From: Thalassobellus sediminis
GTDB taxonomy: Bacteria > Bacteroidota > Bacteroidia > Flavobacteriales > Flavobacteriaceae
Length of the DNA: 64,000 nucleotides
Reading direction: 5' to 3'
NCBI RefSeq assembly: GCF_044386045.1
Contig: NZ_JBISCD010000036.1
Span: 1-64,000 of the forward strand
Part shown: one piece after another, positions 36,406-44,105 of the stretch
Position numbering within the stretch: position 1 is the first letter of the stretch
How the letters are laid out: each line of letters begins with the position of its first letter
Made by a program: the position numbers and the translations under genes
Notes under the pieces: model-generated
Told to the model about the DNA's origin: nothing
Database searches by the model: none
The model's input: the letters and a program-made list of their open reading frames with translations, nothing else

Positions 36406-36675
36406 ATAAAAATATATTCTATTAAAGATGCTACGCTAATTGGAGGCTATGATACAAAAGGATATGGGGTTGTTGCTCAAAATGAAATAAAAGCAATTAA
36501 GGAGTTAGCTCAAAATGAAGGAATTATTTTAGATCCAGTATATTCTGGAAGAGCTTTTTATGGAATGCTTGACTATATTATTAAAAGCAAGATAGAAAAA
36601 GGTTCCAATGTTCTTTTTTGGCATACTGGTGGTTTGCCTGCTAATTTTTATTATTCAAATGAATTAATACAATAA
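36406..36675 (+). pseudogene. C-terminal remnant of a D-cysteine desulfhydrase / ACC deaminase-like gene
   Basis: About 89 codons in one frame end at TAA 36673-36675. The translation contains GGYDTKGYGVVAQNEIKAIKELA, then ILDPVYSGRAFYGMLDYI and VLFWHTGGLPANFYY. These are the conserved C-terminal features of PLP-dependent D-cysteine desulfhydrase/ACC deaminase family enzymes: the LDPVYTGKA phrase and the HTGG phosphate-binding loop. Family members are about 330 residues, so three quarters are missing, including the PLP-binding lysine. No start codon fits, and a palindromic repeat lies just upstream. It looks like a fragment left by the insertion or by a deletion at the island's right end. Confidence 0.8.
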
Positions 36676-36744
36676 TTATATCTGGTTAATAATATTTATT
36701 GCTAATTGTATTAATTCATGGTGTCCATTAAAAAAAGATTCATT

Positions 36745-36765
36745 TGTTTTACCTATGTTGTACCT
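36745..36765 (+). repeat. Tandem ATGTTGTACCT-like repeats, candidate integrase arm sites (right end)
   Basis: An exact ATGTTGTACCT at 36755-36765 is preceded by an imperfect copy (TTGTTTTACCT). The 16-mer TACCTATGTTGTACCT at 36750-36765 is identical, and in the same orientation, to one at the island's left end. It lies 48 bp inside the right att copy. Confidence 0.68.
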
Positions 36766-36770
36766 GTAAT

Positions 36771-36804
36771 AAGAAAAGCTGAAGATATATCTTCAGCTTT
36801 TCTT
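36771..36804 (-). terminator. Hairpin terminator of the intact tRNA-Met gene
   Basis: Two 16-base arms (36771-36786, AAGAAAAGCTGAAGAT, and 36789-36804) are exact reverse complements around AT. It lies 12 bp beyond the tRNA 3' end on the minus strand. By the island model this terminator was brought in by the element and replaces the original one at 7715-7741. Confidence 0.75.
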
Positions 36805-36812
36805 TGTTTACC

Positions 36813-36857
36813 TTGTAGCGAGAGCGGGGCACGATCCCGCGACCTCCGGGTTATGAA
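36813..36857 (-). other. Attachment site within intact tRNA-Met (att, proximal copy)
   Basis: The 45 bases are identical to 7742-7786. They cover the tRNA from the anticodon loop to three bases past its 3' end, so integration rebuilds a complete gene. The identity ends exactly at the anticodon loop, a preferred crossover point for tyrosine integrases that target tRNA genes. Confidence 0.85.
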
Positions 36858-36889
36858 TCCGACGCTCTAACCAGCTGAGCTACCTCGCC
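36816..36889 (-). tRNA. tRNA-Met (CAT anticodon)
   Basis: 74 nt on the minus strand, beginning GGCGAGGTAGCTCAGCTGG. The acceptor stem GGCGAGG pairs with TCTCGCT including two G-U pairs. The D arm is GCTC...GAGC, the anticodon loop TTCATAA, and the T arm GCGGG-ATCGTGC-CCCGC. The discriminator is A and CCA is not encoded. CAT can also mark an Ile tRNA whose C34 is modified to lysidine, so an elongator Met is the likeliest but not certain reading. It serves as the integration target of the 29-kb island. Confidence 0.93.
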
Positions 36890-37018
36890 ATAATTTAAGG
36901 CTGCAAATATAAAAACATTATTGTTGTACACAAACTTTACTTGGGTAAAATATTATTAAAATTATTGTTATACTTATCAATTAATGTATATATTGGCAAC
37001 ATAAACTTAAAGTGCTAT

Positions 37019-37411
37019 ATGGACGATAAAATTAAATTTGATATAGAATTCCCAATTCACGCATCTCCTCAACTGTTATATCAATATATATCTACTCCGT
37101 CTGGTTTATCAGAATGGTTCTCAGATAATGTAAATTCAAGAGGAGAGTTGTTTATTTTTATTTGGGATGATAGTGAAGAAAAAGCTAAACTTTTAAGTAA
37201 AAAAAGTGGTGAGCGTGTTAAATTTAGATGGATTGATGATGAAGAGGAAGGTTCACAGTGTTATTTTGAAATTAGAATACAAGTAGATGAAATTACTAAA
37301 GATGTATCTTTAATGATTACAGATTTTGCAGAAGAAGATGAAGTTGATGAATCTAAAATGCTATGGGAAAATCAAATTTCCAGTTTAAAGCAAGTATTAG
37401 GTTCAGCTTAA
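37019..37411 (+). CDS. START-like (SRPBCC/AHSA1-related) domain protein
   Basis: 130 residues from the ATG at 37019. A TTG 78 bp upstream would add a hydrophobic stretch foreign to the family and was rejected. The sequence (KIKFDIEFPIHASPQLLYQYISTPSGLSEWFSDNVNSRGELFIFIWDDSEEKAKLL, then RVKFRWIDDEEEGSQCYFEIRI, SLMITDFAEEDEVDESKMLWENQISSLKQVLGSA) has the helix-grip shape of the START-like domain family common in Bacteroidota. It is acidic and cytosolic. The ligand is unknown. A terminator and a promoter for the next gene follow immediately. Confidence 0.82.
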   Translation: MDDKIKFDIEFPIHASPQLLYQYISTPSGLSEWFSDNVNSRGELFIFIWDDSEEKAKLLSKKSGERVKFRWIDDEEEGSQCYFEIRIQVDEITKDVSLMITDFAEEDEVDESKMLWENQISSLKQVLGSA

Positions 37412-37432
37412 ATTTATAAATATTTTTTAAAG

Positions 37433-37440
37433 TATATTTG
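37433..37440 (+). promoter_or_regulatory. -7 promoter box TATATTTG for the class IV aminotransferase gene
   Basis: TATATTTG fits TAnnTTTG and ends one base before the terminator hairpin of the preceding gene. Transcription would start inside the hairpin's left arm, leaving a leader of roughly 30 nt without a Shine-Dalgarno before the ATG at 37476. Confidence 0.6.
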
Positions 37441-37467
37441 CCCATTCTTAATTAATATAAGAATGGG
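37441..37467 (+). terminator. Terminator of the START-domain gene, overlapping the next promoter
   Basis: Arms CCCATTCTTA (37441-37450) and TAAGAATGGG (37458-37467) are followed by an eight-base T run. It ends 8 bp before the next start codon, so terminator and promoter region of the next gene are interleaved. Confidence 0.85.
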
Positions 37468-37475
37468 TTTTTTTT

Positions 37476-38318
37476 ATGACAAATTTTAATGGAAATATCT
37501 TAGAAGATAATGTACTATTATCTATTCAAAATAGAGGCTTAGCATACGGTGATGCACTTTTTGAAACTATAAAAGTATTAAATGGTACTTTGTTGTTTTG
37601 GGAAGATCATTATTTTAGATTAATGGCATCTATGCGAATTATGCGCATGGAAATTCCTATGGATTTTACTATGGAGTTTTTAGAAGATCAAATTAAAAAA
37701 ACATTAGAATCTAATGAATTAACTACAGCATCTTCAAGAATTAAATTAACAGTATTTAGAGAAGAAGGCGGTTTGTATTTGCCTAGTACAAACAATGTGA
37801 ATTTTTTTATTACAACAAAATCCCATGATAATGATATATATATACTTAACGAAGATTTTTACGAAGTAGATTTGTTTAAAGATTATTATATATCACCAAG
37901 TTTATTATCAACTTTAAAAACAAATAATAAAGCTTTAAATATTGTTGGAAGTATTTATGCGAATGAAAATAACCTACATAATTGTTTTGTTTTAAATACA
38001 GATAAAAAAGTTGTTGAAGCGCTTAACGGAAATGTGTTTTTAGTAAAAGGAAATACTATAAAAACACCACCAATTAATGATGGTTGTTTAAAAGGTGTTA
38101 TGAGAAAGCAACTTATTGATATAATAAAAACTATTCCAGAATACGAACTTGTAGAAGATTCCATTTCTCCTTTTGAAATTCAAAAATCAGATGAAATTTT
38201 TATAACTAATGTTATTGTTGGTATTCAGTCTGTAACAAAGTATAGAAAAAAGACTTTTACTAATGAGTTTGCTAAAAGTTTATTACAGAAATTGAATATA
38301 AAAATTAGATTGAATTAA
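37476..38318 (+). CDS. Aminotransferase class IV (aminodeoxychorismate lyase-like)
   Basis: 280 residues. Family features: the N-terminal NRGLAYGDALFETIKVLNG with the conserved RGxxYGDxxFE, Arg in HYFRL, the PLP-binding lysine most likely in LSTLKTNNKALNIVG (about 145-150), Glu in VVEALNGNVFLVKGNTIKTPPINDGCLKGVMR, and a C-terminal EIFITNVIVGIQSV. Branched-chain aminotransferase and 4-amino-4-deoxychorismate lyase share this fold. The length and the short N-terminus favour the PabC-type lyase of folate synthesis. Its stop overlaps by 4 bp the end of the convergent algH gene. Confidence 0.82.
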   Translation: MTNFNGNILEDNVLLSIQNRGLAYGDALFETIKVLNGTLLFWEDHYFRLMASMRIMRMEIPMDFTMEFLEDQIKKTLESNELTTASSRIKLTVFREEGGLYLPSTNNVNFFITTKSHDNDIYILNEDFYEVDLFKDYYISPSLLSTLKTNNKALNIVGSIYANENNLHNCFVLNTDKKVVEALNGNVFLVKGNTIKTPPINDGCLKGVMRKQLIDIIKTIPEYELVEDSISPFEIQKSDEIFITNVIVGIQSVTKYRKKTFTNEFAKSLLQKLNIKIRLN

Positions 38319-38875
38319 TTAAAACTAGGATTTTCTGGTGCATTAGACCAAATACTGTATTCGCCACCAAATTCTAACATTTTTTCTTTCCAAAAGGTTT
38401 CGTAGTTTTTTTCAATAATATTTTTTTTGTAAATATTTTCAGCTACTACCCAAGAATTAGCTTTTAATTCTTCTTTTAATTGGTTGGTATCCCAACCAGA
38501 ATAACCTAGGAAAAAACGAATATCGTTTTCTTTTATGGTATTGTTTGCTATTTGTTCGGCAACTTTACTAAAATCACCACCCCAAAATATACCTAAAGAA
38601 ATTTCTATACTATTAGGTATTAAATGTGGTATTTTATGAATAAAATATAAGTTATCTTGTTCTACAGGACCACCATTATAAACTTTAAATGTAGCTTCTA
38701 CTTCTGGTACCAAGTCATTTATGGTGTATTCTAATGGTTTATTTAATATAAAACCTATAGAGCCTTGTTCTGTGTGATCTGCTAATAATACAATAGAGCG
38801 ATTAAAAGAAACATCGCCAATTATTGCAGGTTCCGCAATAAGTAAATCACCTTTTTTAGGTTTTGATGTTACCAT
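38315..38875 (-). CDS. YqgE/AlgH family protein
   Basis: 186 residues. Characteristic phrases are GDLLIAEPAIIGDVSFNRSIVLLADHTEQGSIGFILNKPLE, YNGGPVEQDNLYFIHK, GIFWGGDFSKVAEQI and IRFFLGYSGWDTNQLKEELKANSWVV. This conserved family is annotated as UPF0301/AlgH; its biochemical role is unsettled. It stands alone on the minus strand between the class IV aminotransferase and the HU gene. Confidence 0.93.
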   Translation of the reverse strand: MVTSKPKKGDLLIAEPAIIGDVSFNRSIVLLADHTEQGSIGFILNKPLEYTINDLVPEVEATFKVYNGGPVEQDNLYFIHKIPHLIPNSIEISLGIFWGGDFSKVAEQIANNTIKENDIRFFLGYSGWDTNQLKEELKANSWVVAENIYKKNIIEKNYETFWKEKMLEFGGEYSIWSNAPENPSFN

Positions 38876-38946
38876 AGATTTGAATATTTATCAACTAAAT
38901 CTAATATATATTTATTAAATAAGCAACTGTTTTAGTAATATAAAAT

Positions 38947-38978
38947 AAAAAAGCCTTCAATTAATTGAAGGCTTTTTT
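38947..38978 (-). terminator. Terminator of the HU gene
   Basis: Sixteen-base arms (38947-38962 and 38963-38978, AATTGAAGGC then T run) pair perfectly, with T runs on both strands. It lies 21 bp after the HU stop on the minus strand and may also limit readthrough from the other side. Confidence 0.85.
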
Positions 38979-38999
38979 TGAATTATTAAGAAGTAAAAC

Positions 39000-39272
39000 T
39001 TAGTTTACTGCACTTGATAAATCAGATCCAGCTTTAAACTTAACAACGTTTTTAGCTTTAATTTTTATTGTAGCACCAGTTTGAGGGTTTCTTCCTTCTC
39101 TTGCAGCTCTTTTAGAAACTGACCAAGATCCAAATCCTACTAAAGAAACTCTGTTACCTTTTTGTAAAGCTCCTTCAATTTCAATGATTGCACACTCTAA
39201 AGCTTTTTTTGCAGCAGCTTTAGTAATTCCTGCGTGTTCTGCCATTGCATCGATTAAATCTGTTTTGTTCAT
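39000..39272 (-). CDS. hup: HU-family DNA-binding protein
   Basis: 90 residues, the standard HU length. The sequence MNKTDLIDAMAEHAGITKAAAKKALECAIIEIEGALQKGNRVSLVGFGSWSVSKRAAREGRNPQTGATIKIKAKNVVKFKAG has the signature GFGxFxxxxRxxRxGRNPQTG and the DNA-wrapping beta arm. It bends and compacts DNA in the nucleoid and could also serve as a host factor for site-specific recombination at the neighbouring att site. Single gene with its own terminator. Confidence 0.96.
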   Translation of the reverse strand: MNKTDLIDAMAEHAGITKAAAKKALECAIIEIEGALQKGNRVSLVGFGSWSVSKRAAREGRNPQTGATIKIKAKNVVKFKAGSDLSSAVN

Positions 39273-39460
39273 AATGTAAAATTTAATTATTAATAAATTG
39301 GTTAAACTTTTTGTTAAATCCTACTACAAATTTATACGGATTATGCTACCACGCAAGTAATAGCAAGGGAAATACCCAGTATTGTTGATAACTTAATACT
39401 TTTGTTAATAAAGACAGTGTATTTTGTCGGATTTTTTAAGATATCACTGTTAATAAGGGT

Positions 39461-40408
39461 TTAGAGCATTTTTGCATCTGCTTCAAATGTATACCCATTT
39501 AATAACGATTTTATATCCATTAATTTTTTACCTGGAAGCTTAATTTCTTCAATAATTATGTAACCATTTGTTACTGCTACTTTTAATTCTTTCTTCGTAG
39601 AAATAATACTACCATTAATTAATGAGTGATTAAAAGTCTCCTTTTTAGCGGCGTAAATCTTAATAGCTAATTCATCATTTCCATTAATTAAGGTGCACCA
39701 AGCAGCAGGATATGGACTTAAACCACGAATCATATTATATATATGGTTTATGTTGTCGTTCCAATTAATTTTACAATTGTCTTTATTAAGCTTATAGGCG
39801 GTTCTTGTTTCGGCATTTTCTTCTTGCGGTGTTGTTTTTAAAGTACCTTTTTCAATTAAAGCTAAGGTTTTTAAAACAAGCTCACTTCCTAGGTGCATTA
39901 ATTTGTCATGCAGACTTCCGGCGTTTTCTTCAGAATCAATTAATATATCTTCTTGTAAAATCATTTCACCAGTATCAATTTTTTCATCTATAAAGAAGGT
40001 TGAAACACCTGTTTTTGTTTCACCATTTATAATGGCCCAATTAATTGGTGCAGCGCCACGGTAGTTTGGTAATAAGGAGGCATGTAAATTGAATGTTCCA
40101 TATTCAGGCATTTGCCAAACAACTTTTGGTAACATTCTAAAGGCAACAACTATTTGAAGGTTTGCATTAAGTGCTTTTAATTCTTCTAAAAAAGCTTCGT
40201 TCTTTAAATTTGTAGGTTGTAATATATTTAGATTTTGAGTTTTTGCATATTGTTTAACGGCACTCTCGTTTAGTTTACGACCTCTACCAGCAGGTTTATC
40301 GGGTGCTGTAATAATACCAACAATATTATATTTATTTTCTACGAGTGCTTTTAATATAGTAACTGCAAAATCGGGCGTACCCATGAATACAATTCTTAAA
40401 TCTTTCAT
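39461..40408 (-). CDS. fmt: Methionyl-tRNA formyltransferase
   Basis: 315 residues. The N-terminal formyltransferase domain (RIVFMGTPDFAVTILKALVE; APDKPAGRGRKLNESAVKQYA; FNLHASLLPNYRGAAPINWAIINGETKTGVSTFFIDEKIDTG) contains the conserved Asn-His-Asp active-site set, with HASLLPxYRGAAPI and the DTG. The C-terminal OB-like domain begins near residue 205. It formylates initiator Met-tRNA with 10-formyl-tetrahydrofolate. It lies 37 bp downstream of recQ, and the pair may be co-transcribed. Confidence 0.96.
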   Translation of the reverse strand: MKDLRIVFMGTPDFAVTILKALVENKYNIVGIITAPDKPAGRGRKLNESAVKQYAKTQNLNILQPTNLKNEAFLEELKALNANLQIVVAFRMLPKVVWQMPEYGTFNLHASLLPNYRGAAPINWAIINGETKTGVSTFFIDEKIDTGEMILQEDILIDSEENAGSLHDKLMHLGSELVLKTLALIEKGTLKTTPQEENAETRTAYKLNKDNCKINWNDNINHIYNMIRGLSPYPAAWCTLINGNDELAIKIYAAKKETFNHSLINGSIISTKKELKVAVTNGYIIIEEIKLPGKKLMDIKSLLNGYTFEADAKML

Positions 40409-40445
40409 TTTTTTGTGTTTATTTTATTCTGTCAGATATTATATT

Positions 40446-42350
40446 TTATAAATGACTTAATTTAAAAGTATTTGTTTTTGTTATAGAAATGATATTATGC
40501 TCTAACAATAGTTTTATAACTTTTTTTATGTCTTCTTTTGATGCATCTAGCTTAGTGGTGATTTCTCTAGACGATAAATCGCCATTTTCTAATAATTCTA
40601 TAATACGATTTTTTAGCGTACTTATGTTTTTAGGCTTAGTACTTTTTTTTGAACTTACACAAACCGAGCAAATACCACAGGGTTTCATGTCTTTTTCTCC
40701 AAAATAGGAGAGGAGTTGCATGCTTTTACAAACCGAATCATTTTCAACATAATTAAGTATGGCTTTAACTTGCTGTTGTTTTAGTTGGTTTTGTTGTTCT
40801 ATAATTGATGCAATTCGGTTGATGGTTTTGTCATCTTCACGCGGCTGAATGAATGTAACTTGTGCATCGGTTTTAGATAAATGAAGGGTTATAATACCAT
40901 CTTTTTCTAATTGTTGTAAGGTGCTAATTATAATATTTTCTTTTACAGATGCTTTTTCTACTATTTTAAATAGGTTAATGCTTGTTTCATGATCAAAAAT
41001 ACCACCATACATACGAAGTATAGATTTTACAATAATATTGTAATCTTGATGTGTGTCTAGATAATTAAAAAGCGATGCATTTGATGTAATAAATTGTACA
41101 GATACTTTGTTTTTAAACTGTTTAGATAGGGAGATAATACTATTTCTGTCTAGTAATAGTAACGCATTATAACATAAAACACTAGAGAACTTGTATGTTT
41201 TACAAAAGGAATTGAAATCAAAATCGAATGTTAAATATTCGCCTTCACCATAAGAAATTTGAAAATAGTTACACAGTTTTCTATATATTTGTTTAACAAA
41301 ATCGACAGTGGGTAAAACACTTAAAAATTGATTTTTAACCAAAACTTCATCACTATTATTCTTTAAAATAACGGCAAAGGCTTTGTCTCCATTTCTCCCC
41401 ACGCGACCCGCTTCTTGAAAGTAACTTTCAATACTTTCTGGTAAATTTAAATGAATTACGGTTTTAACATCGGGTTTGTCAATGCCCATTCCAAAGGCAT
41501 TGGTGGCTACCATAACTTGTTTTTTGTTATGTATCCAATCATCCATGTTGCTATCTTTATCATTATTAGCGAGTCCGCCATGATAAAAGGTTGCAGATAT
41601 GTTTTTAGACTCTAAAAACGAACTAATTTCTATGGTAGATTTTCTGTTTCTAACATAAACAATAGAAGACGCTTTGTATTTCTTTAAAATAGTTTCCAAT
41701 CGGTAATGTTTATCATCTTCATGAAAAACCATATAGCCTAAATTGGGTCTGTAAAAGGAGTGTTTAAATATTTTTGGATTAATAAAATCGAGTTCTTTTA
41801 CAATATCGTCTACAACTTCTGGTTTTGCCGAAGCTGTTAATGCAATAACATTAACGCTAGGTTGTAATTGGCGTAATAGAACAATGTTTTTGTAAGCAGG
41901 TCTAAAATCGCTTCCCCATTGAGAGATACAATGTGCTTCATCAACAGCAATTAAATTTACATTCATTTGCCTAATACGTTCCTGTACTAACTCTTGTTGT
42001 AAACGTTCGGGCGAGAGGTATAAAAACTTATAATTTCCGTAAATACAATTATCTAAAAGCGTGTCTAATTGACTGTATGAAATACCACTAGTAAGCGCCA
42101 TAGCTTTAATCCCTTTGTTATTAAGAGATTCTACTTGGTCTTTCATTAGAGCAATAAGAGGCGAAACAACAATACAAATACCTTTTTTTGCTAAAGCCGG
42201 TATTTGAAAACATAACGATTTTCCGCCACCAGTAGGCAATAAAGCAAAGGTATCTTCGCCTTCAAGAACAGCGTTAATAATAGCTTCTTGATTGGGTCTA
42301 AAGGCTGTGAATTTCCAGTAGCGTTCTAATATGTTTATGGGGTGCTCCAA
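40446..42350 (-). CDS. recQ: ATP-dependent DNA helicase RecQ
   Basis: 634 residues. Helicase motifs: LLPTGGGKSLCFQIPAL (I), VVSPLIALMKDQV (Ia), AVDEAHCISQWGSDFRPAY (II and the RecQ aromatic loop), ALTASA (III), IVYVRNRKS (IV), VMVATNAFGMGIDKPDV (V) and YFQEAGRVGRNG (VI). A zinc-binding RQC part follows (SVCKSMQLLSYFG...CGICSVC), then a winged helix. No HRDC domain is evident at the C-terminus. The enzyme unwinds DNA 3' to 5' in recombination repair. It is 9 bp downstream of an AAA ATPase gene. Confidence 0.96.
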   Translation of the reverse strand: MEHPINILERYWKFTAFRPNQEAIINAVLEGEDTFALLPTGGGKSLCFQIPALAKKGICIVVSPLIALMKDQVESLNNKGIKAMALTSGISYSQLDTLLDNCIYGNYKFLYLSPERLQQELVQERIRQMNVNLIAVDEAHCISQWGSDFRPAYKNIVLLRQLQPSVNVIALTASAKPEVVDDIVKELDFINPKIFKHSFYRPNLGYMVFHEDDKHYRLETILKKYKASSIVYVRNRKSTIEISSFLESKNISATFYHGGLANNDKDSNMDDWIHNKKQVMVATNAFGMGIDKPDVKTVIHLNLPESIESYFQEAGRVGRNGDKAFAVILKNNSDEVLVKNQFLSVLPTVDFVKQIYRKLCNYFQISYGEGEYLTFDFDFNSFCKTYKFSSVLCYNALLLLDRNSIISLSKQFKNKVSVQFITSNASLFNYLDTHQDYNIIVKSILRMYGGIFDHETSINLFKIVEKASVKENIIISTLQQLEKDGIITLHLSKTDAQVTFIQPREDDKTINRIASIIEQQNQLKQQQVKAILNYVENDSVCKSMQLLSYFGEKDMKPCGICSVCVSSKKSTKPKNISTLKNRIIELLENGDLSSREITTKLDASKEDIKKVIKLLLEHNIISITKTNTFKLSHL

Positions 42351-42359
42351 AAAAATATT

Positions 42360-42914
42360 TTAAATATTGTTTAATATGAAATCAATACGTTTTTCAATAG
42401 TTCCAAAAGGAACTTCAGTAATATTATAAGCTAATTTTTTATAAACTTGTTTTAATGCTTCATGAATTTTAATAGCCTCTTCAAAAGTTTCAAACCGTTC
42501 GTTGTCAGTTTTATAAATAGCTTTCCAAGGCGGTAGTAAAAAAATATGATTATATCTATTAGTATCACATATTTTTAAGAATTCTTCACTGTATTCTTGA
42601 TTAAAAAAATCCATGTAAGCTAAAACATCAGGAATTCCACGATCAAAAAAAACGAGCGATTCATTTAAATCAAGAGCCTGCTTAAATTGATTTAACCTAC
42701 CATTTAATAGTTTGGTATTAAAATCTAACGGATCGTTTACAAATGCAATGGGGTTAGAAATTTGTGAATCTGCTTCCACATCATTTTTAGCTTCTAAAGT
42801 TAATTCCCTTATAACTTCATCAAAACAATAATGATTTTGATTTTTCAATTCATTAATAATTGATGTTTTTCCAGTACCTGGACCTCCTGTAATAACAATC
42901 TTTTTGCTGTTCAA
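42360..42914 (-). CDS. AAA_28-type P-loop ATPase/kinase
   Basis: 184 residues. Walker A GGPGTGKTSII is at residues 9-19, and an aspartate-containing region FFDRGIPDVLAYMDFF resembles the DRG/lid region of NadR-like and AAA_28 proteins. HIFLLPPWKAIYKTDNERFETFEEAIKIHEAL is also typical of that family. It may phosphorylate a small molecule, but the substrate is unknown. It is the first gene of the likely AAA-recQ-fmt transcript, with 9 bp to recQ. Confidence 0.82.
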   Translation of the reverse strand: MNSKKIVITGGPGTGKTSIINELKNQNHYCFDEVIRELTLEAKNDVEADSQISNPIAFVNDPLDFNTKLLNGRLNQFKQALDLNESLVFFDRGIPDVLAYMDFFNQEYSEEFLKICDTNRYNHIFLLPPWKAIYKTDNERFETFEEAIKIHEALKQVYKKLAYNITEVPFGTIEKRIDFILNNI

Positions 42915-43054
42915 TGCGTATAATTTAGCTGTAAAATTCGGAATTTAACACCGATAAAAAAAATACTAGTGAAAACATCTATACCAAATAGTTAATATTG
43001 TGTGAATATTGTGCCCTAATAAAAAAAGTACAGTAACAACATAAATGAAAATAG

Positions 43055-43062
43055 TATATTTG
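43055..43062 (+). promoter_or_regulatory. -7 promoter box TATATTTG for the DUF493-DUF4290-murA operon
   Basis: TATATTTG matches TAnnTTTG, 19 bp before the ATG at 43082. The leader is short and AT-rich with no Shine-Dalgarno. Confidence 0.6.
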
Positions 43063-43081
43063 TACCATATAAAAAAGCATA

Positions 43082-43375
43082 ATGAGTACACCTCCAAATT
43101 CGGAAGAATTTTACAAAAAATTAAAAACACAATTATACGATACAGCCCTTTGGCCATCAGCGTATTTGTATAAATTTATTGTGAAATCTGACAAAGAAAA
43201 AATAGCATTAGTTGAAGCCTTATTTAATAATATAGGAGCCGTTATACAAAAAAAGGAATCTAAAAACGGAAAATACACGAGTATATCTATTAATGTTTTA
43301 ATGAAAAACCCAGACGCGGTAATAGATAAATACAAGGAAGTTACAGAAAAGGTTGAAGGCGTTATAAGTCTTTAG
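43082..43375 (+). CDS. DUF493 family protein (YbeD-like)
   Basis: 97 residues. The sequence EFYKKLKTQLYDTALWPSAYLYKFIVKSDKEKIALVEALFNNIGAVIQKKESKNGKYTSISINVLMKNPDAVIDKYKEVTEKVEGVISL has the ACT-like ferredoxin fold of the DUF493/YbeD group (WPSxYxFKFI; SxxGxYxSIS). Function is not established. It opens the run DUF493, DUF4290, murA. Confidence 0.9.
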   Translation: MSTPPNSEEFYKKLKTQLYDTALWPSAYLYKFIVKSDKEKIALVEALFNNIGAVIQKKESKNGKYTSISINVLMKNPDAVIDKYKEVTEKVEGVISL

Positions 43376-43442
43376 TTTTTTTTTGTATTTTGCGCAAGCA
43401 TAACAACTACATGCACATACATTTAACTCTACACGATAAATT

Positions 43443-44099
43443 TTGATAGACGATTTAGAATATAACACAGAGCGTGAGCATTTAATCATTCCAGAATATG
43501 GAAGACACATGCAAAAAATGATTAATCACGCTAAAAGCAGAGAAACAAAGGAAGAACGCGAAAAGTTAGCTAAAGCTATTATTTCGGTAATGGGTAATAT
43601 GCAACCGCATTTAAGAGACGTTCCAGATTTTCAGCATAAACTTTGGGATCAGCTTTTTATTATGTCTAATTTTGAATTGGATGTAGATTCACCGTATCCT
43701 ATACCTACAAAGGAAATTTATGAAGAGCGTCCAGAGCCTTTAGAGTATCCACAGAATTTTCCTAAATACCGTTTTTACGGAAACAATATAAAAACCATGA
43801 TTGATGTTGCAAATACATGGGAAGATGGCGAGCTTAAAGAAGCTTTAACATATACCATTGCAAATCACATGAAAAAGTGTTTTTTAAATTGGAATAAAGA
43901 CACTGTTGAAGATGAGGTTATTTTTGGTCATTTATTTGAACTTTCAAAAGGGAAAATAGATTTAAGAAATTCTGAAGAAGCTTTATCAGAGTCTAGTAGT
44001 TTACTTCGTACAAAAACAAAATATAGCAACAATTCAAATAAAAAAGGAGGACATTCTAAAAAGAACAACTCTAATAATCGCCAAAGAAAACGCTACTAA
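43443..44099 (+). CDS. DUF4290 family protein
   Basis: 218 residues from a TTG start. The family begins at this point (DLEYNTEREHLIIPEYGRHMQKMINHAKS), which decides the start. Other conserved phrases are MGNMQPHLRDVPDFQHKLWDQLFIMSNFELDVDSPYP, YPQNFPKYRFYGNNIKTMIDVA and NHMKKCFLNWNKDTVEDEVIFGHLFELS. The C-terminus is low-complexity Lys/Asn/Ser (SNNSNKKGGHSKKNNSN). Restricted to Bacteroidota and of unknown function; its place directly before murA is common in flavobacteria. Confidence 0.92.
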   Translation: MIDDLEYNTEREHLIIPEYGRHMQKMINHAKSRETKEEREKLAKAIISVMGNMQPHLRDVPDFQHKLWDQLFIMSNFELDVDSPYPIPTKEIYEERPEPLEYPQNFPKYRFYGNNIKTMIDVANTWEDGELKEALTYTIANHMKKCFLNWNKDTVEDEVIFGHLFELSKGKIDLRNSEEALSESSSLLRTKTKYSNNSNKKGGHSKKNNSNNRQRKRY

Positions 44100-44105
44100 A
44101 TCTAC

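Larger units (their letters stand above)
7787..36812. mobile_element. Probable 29-kb integrative genomic island in tRNA-Met
   Basis: The interval lies between two identical 45-bp tRNA-Met 3' halves whose cores are 29,071 bp apart. It carries a tyrosine recombinase at its left end. It has matching tandem 11-bp repeats just inside both ends (7891-7912 and 36745-36765). The cargo is metabolic and envelope genes: RND efflux, channel, envelope operon, two-component system with cyclase, ccsBA and nrfHA. No relaxase, conjugation, replication or phage gene was seen, so it looks like a non-self-transmissible island, or a decayed element carried by other machinery. The extent depends on the two att copies belonging to the same event. 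Confidence 0.72.

Noticed and set aside
36941..37018. TTG start extending the START-domain protein by 26 residues
   Set aside because: The extension is hydrophobic and foreign to this cytosolic family. ATG at 37019 begins the conserved domain.
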